Assembly: GCF_001305595.1 (NCBI RefSeq)
Contig: NZ_CP012401.1
Coordinates: 682,001 to 746,000 of the forward strand
From: Azospirillum thiophilum
GTDB taxonomy: Bacteria > Pseudomonadota > Alphaproteobacteria > Azospirillales > Azospirillaceae
DNA length: 64,000 nucleotides
Direction of reading: 5' to 3'
The notes below the pieces were generated by a model that searched no databases, was not told the DNA's origin, and was given only the letters and a program-made list of their open reading frames with translations. Numbering within the stretch: the first letter of the stretch is position 1; each line of letters starts with the position of its first letter. Below are positions 61,833-64,000 of this stretch, piece by piece. The translations under genes were made by a program, and so were the position numbers.

Positions 61833-61905
61833 TCAACGGGACAGGGGCCGCATGCACCACTGGTTCTGATTCACCAACCCCAGGGTCGTCATGGCAAGCC
61901 ATTGC
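61833..61905 (-). pseudogene. Decayed flagellin 3' end
   Basis: The minus strand encodes WLAMTTLGLVNQNQWCMRP and then LSR-stop, aligning without gaps to RQQLAQTALGLAKQSQQAIL and SLFR-stop at the end of the 789-residue flagellin. DNA identity is evident too (CCAACCCCAGGG). Upstream, stops appear at once, so only the last 22-24 codons survive. Confidence 0.6.
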
Positions 61906-61910
61906 CAAGC

Positions 61911-62285
61911 TTAGAGTCGGCGGTCGTCGGCGTAGCGTTTTCCGTATTCAAGCTGGAAATTGATCGGGCCACAATACAGCCCCCAGTCGTAGGGGTCTGC
62001 CATACAGACGCCGAACCGCCAGATGTTCCAGTCGATTGCGAAGCGGATTTCGAGATTTTTGACGACCCATCTCCCAAGACGTGTCGTCCAATTCGGAATC
62101 TCATCCGGATTCAACGGCCAGGGCTCATCGCGGCTGAAATCGCAATACAGGGGGCCGATCTCAACCCAGAAGTAGGCCGGCCGTAGATCCCAGCCAAACC
62201 CGAAACTCCAAGACCCGAGATCGACACCGACGGTGGCCGTCCAGGAGGCGATGGGACGCTCGACCAGTGTCCAAGAACGCTTCAT
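61911..62285 (-). CDS. Tryptophan-rich small protein, unknown
   Basis: A 124-residue protein with GAGGT about five bases before the ATG. It is exceptionally rich in tryptophan, with strands such as SWSFGFGWDLRPAYFWVEIG, consistent with an outer-membrane-like or beta-sandwich fold. No signal peptide. Unrecognised. Confidence 0.55.
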   Translation of the reverse strand: MKRSWTLVERPIASWTATVGVDLGSWSFGFGWDLRPAYFWVEIGPLYCDFSRDEPWPLNPDEIPNWTTRLGRWVVKNLEIRFAIDWNIWRFGVCMADPYDWGLYCGPINFQLEYGKRYADDRRL

Positions 62286-62379
62286 TGGTCACCTCGATCC
62301 GGTCAAATCGCTCCCCCTATACGGCGGTGGGGTGTTCCGGCCGAGCCGTCGGAGAGCCGCATGGTCTCCACAATGACCT

Positions 62380-62796
62380 TCACGCTTCGCTCTGGAGGCG
62401 GCGAGCGAGCAGGGTAAGCACCAGTTGCTCCGCGTGCTCCAGCATCCTGTCGAGGTGATACACTCGCGGGCTCCCGGCCTCGGAGTCCCACGCCACGGGC
62501 TGCGGCCAGACTTGGTCGGGCAACGACAGGTAGATCAAATAGACTACAAACCGCTGGACCTCCAGGGCGGTGGCGACGGTGAACCGCTCGCGGAACGCCA
62601 TGGGCTTGTCGGCGACGGTGGTGACGTTCGCGACCTCCAGTACCGTGCTGGCCAACCGGGTCATGCGGTGCCGGTAGCGGCTTTCCTGCTCGGTGTCCCA
62701 CTGAGCGGGGAGCCGATCTGCGAGATCGATCATGTTCTGAAGGGCACGAGGGCGATCACTGTAACGGTCGATGAGCCAGTCGAGGGGATTGGGCAT
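62380..62796 (-). CDS. Unknown helical protein
   Basis: A 138-residue protein from the ATG at 62796 (CAGGAG six bases upstream). Mostly helical, with a hydrophobic segment VQRFVVYLIYLSL near residue 90. No recognised family. It is the innermost gene next to the right copy of the inverted repeat. Confidence 0.5.
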   Translation of the reverse strand: MPNPLDWLIDRYSDRPRALQNMIDLADRLPAQWDTEQESRYRHRMTRLASTVLEVANVTTVADKPMAFRERFTVATALEVQRFVVYLIYLSLPDQVWPQPVAWDSEAGSPRVYHLDRMLEHAEQLVLTLLARRLQSEA

Positions 62797-63147
62797 GACG
62801 TACTCCTGCCGTGATCCCATTCGAGTACCCCCAATCTGAAAGCTGTCAAGCGAGCCCATGCTGGCGGCTCTGCGTAGCTCTGCTGTTCGCCACACGGCCT
62901 GCATCGGCCCCCCAAGCCCGGCTGCAACATGGGAGCGTCTCTGGCGACGCCGAGGCGGTCGCGGCGGCCCTGGTGCTTCACCGGCTTCCGGGACAGCCGC
63001 AGGCTCGCTGAGCCCCTGACGCGGGCGGCGGTGCCACATGGCCCTGCCGGTGCTACCCAGCGGGCCTGAGTGCCACCGGGGCCGGATTTGACAGTTTTGG
63101 AACCCATGGTTCACTGGGTCCTTGAGTTGTCAGGAACCGAGGACGCC
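62797..63147. other. Right inner repeat junction
   Basis: No gene in 351 bases. The repeat begins at 63034 after unrelated sequence. The recombinase-associated motif lies at 63088. Confidence 0.4.
63067..63104 (+). promoter_or_regulatory. Possible recombination site, right copy
   Basis: TTGACAGTTTTGGAACC at 63088-63104 is the mirror of the left site. The surrounding dyad GAACC-CAT-GGTTC extends to 63112. Confidence 0.4.
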
Positions 63148-63714
63148 ATGCTGGTCGGCTACGCCCGCACATCCACCCATGATCAGGTCGCCGGCTTCGA
63201 GGACCAGATCGAGCACCTGAAGCGGCTCGGCGTCGAGAAGGTCTTCGCCGAGCAGGCGTCGGCCGTGGGAGACCGGCCCCAGCTTGCGTCCTGCCTGGAC
63301 TTCCTCAGGGAGGGCGACACGCTGATCGTCACCCGCCTGGATCGCCTGTGCCGGTCCACCGCCCACTTCTGCGAGGTGTTTGACCGGCTGGAGCGGAAGG
63401 GAGCGGCGATCCGCGTCTTGGACCTCGGGATCGACACCTCCAGCCCCACCGGCCGGATGGTGGCTGAGATCGTCGTGGCGGTGGCGGCGTTCGAGCGGCG
63501 GCTCTTGCTGGAGCGGCAGCGGGTCGGCATCGCCGCGGCCAAGGCCCAGGGCAAGTACCGCGGCCGAGCCCCGACGGCCCGGCGGCGGTTCGCCGAAGTG
63601 ATCGAACTCCGCCGGGCCGGCGTGCTGCCGGCCGAGATCGCCATCCGGCTCGGCATCAGCCGGTCGTCGGTGTTCAGGGCGTTGCGGGAAGCGAAGGCAT
63701 CCGCAATGCCCTGA
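63148..63714 (+). CDS. Serine recombinase (resolvase/invertase family), right copy
   Basis: A 188-residue recombinase identical to the one at 36265-36831, with the catalytic serine in ARTSTHDQ, RLDRLCRS and the C-terminal HTH (IAIRLGISRSSVFRAL). GAGGA precedes the ATG. The two copies face in opposite directions at the ends of the 26-kb segment. Because they are identical, either can provide the activity. Confidence 0.92.
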   Translation: MLVGYARTSTHDQVAGFEDQIEHLKRLGVEKVFAEQASAVGDRPQLASCLDFLREGDTLIVTRLDRLCRSTAHFCEVFDRLERKGAAIRVLDLGIDTSSPTGRMVAEIVVAVAAFERRLLLERQRVGIAAAKAQGKYRGRAPTARRRFAEVIELRRAGVLPAEIAIRLGISRSSVFRALREAKASAMP

Positions 63715-64000
63715 ACCACGCCGCCGTTCCCACGACAGGTCCGTAAGGTGCATCAGACCGCGAGCGGTTGCCCGGAAACTCGACCTCAATGCCGATAGAC
63801 CCGACATAGATCGGTTCGACCGGCACGTCCGGCTGATTCTTCCAAGCGGTCAGATGCGATGCCAAAAGGTCCCGAACGGCTTCTTGTCCAGGCAGGTGGC
63901 TCTCGGCAATCAAGGACGCCCGAGCAACCGAAATGACCAGATCGGCAACCACCTCATGGCTCACCGGTCCGGTATGTTCGTAGTTCGAATGCCCAAGGAT
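63674..64000 (-). CDS. Right copy of the 128-residue gene, cut by the window end
   Basis: The frame encodes the same residues as the left gene from about residue 21 to the stop. Its start lies outside the window. It overlaps the recombinase gene by 41 bases at the 3' ends, as on the left. Confidence 0.55.
   Translation of the reverse strand: MLGHSNYEHTGPVSHEVVADLVISVARASLIAESHLPGQEAVRDLLASHLTAWKNQPDVPVEPIYVGSIGIEVEFPGNRSRSDAPYGPVVGTAAWFRALRMPSLPATP

Larger units (their letters stand above)
63034..64000 (-). repeat. Right copy of the large inverted repeat (continues beyond the window)
   Basis: Inverted copy of 35979-36945, extending to the last base of the window, so its true outer end is not visible. 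The inner boundary is at CCACATGGCC. Content: serine recombinase gene and the 3' part of the 128-residue gene. Confidence 0.9.

Overview
The window is high-GC alphaproteobacterial DNA, most likely Rhodospirillales and close to Azospirillum. This is an inference from the Irr-type Fur regulator, the Rhodospirillales-style flagellin and alpha-type porins, and the run leuS-lptE-holA. No rRNA or complete tRNA gene was recognised.

Bases 1 to about 33,900 look like ordinary chromosome: dense, uniformly GC-rich genes with recognisable products. In order they are two tiny membrane proteins; a peroxide/iron-stress group (Irr, rubrerythrin, Fe-S oxidoreductase, DUF3501); a nitronate monooxygenase-like enzyme; a glycerophosphodiesterase; a lysine 2,3-aminomutase-family radical SAM enzyme; TspO; holA-lptE-leuS with a DUF3576 lipoprotein; three tandem porins; a YggS PLP protein; an L,D-transpeptidase; ribA; an orphan response regulator; an MBL hydrolase; a YcbK-like lipoprotein with a histidine phosphatase; xthA with an FAH-family hydrolase; MarR; a TetR/SDR pair with clear operators; a histidine-tailed DMT transporter; and an Mrr-like restriction enzyme.

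From about 34,000 to the end the character changes to an accessory island. Genes are short and often unrecognised, base composition is patchy with AT-richer stretches near 41.2, 43.6-44.2, 50.4-51 and 53 kb, and there are gene fragments. Three serine recombinase genes are present. A sequence of at least 967 bp (35979-36945) recurs in inverted orientation at 63034-64000 with no length difference, and each copy carries the same recombinase gene. About 26 kb lies between the copies and could be an invertible or composite mobile segment.

That 26 kb carries a RecD2-type helicase followed by a gene broken at a C7 tract; a tightly coupled three-gene unit (PD-(D/E)XK-like nuclease, MBL hydrolase, second EXK-containing protein) that is the best candidate for an undescribed defence or nucleic-acid-processing system; a coiled-coil/winged-helix protein followed by a phage-type Dam methyltransferase; a 789-residue flagellin with a decayed flagellin 3' end 5 kb away; a cluster of small exported proteins with a DUF4126 membrane protein; an XRE regulator; and a CX5R phosphatase-like protein. 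The functions of these island genes are mostly inferred from motifs.
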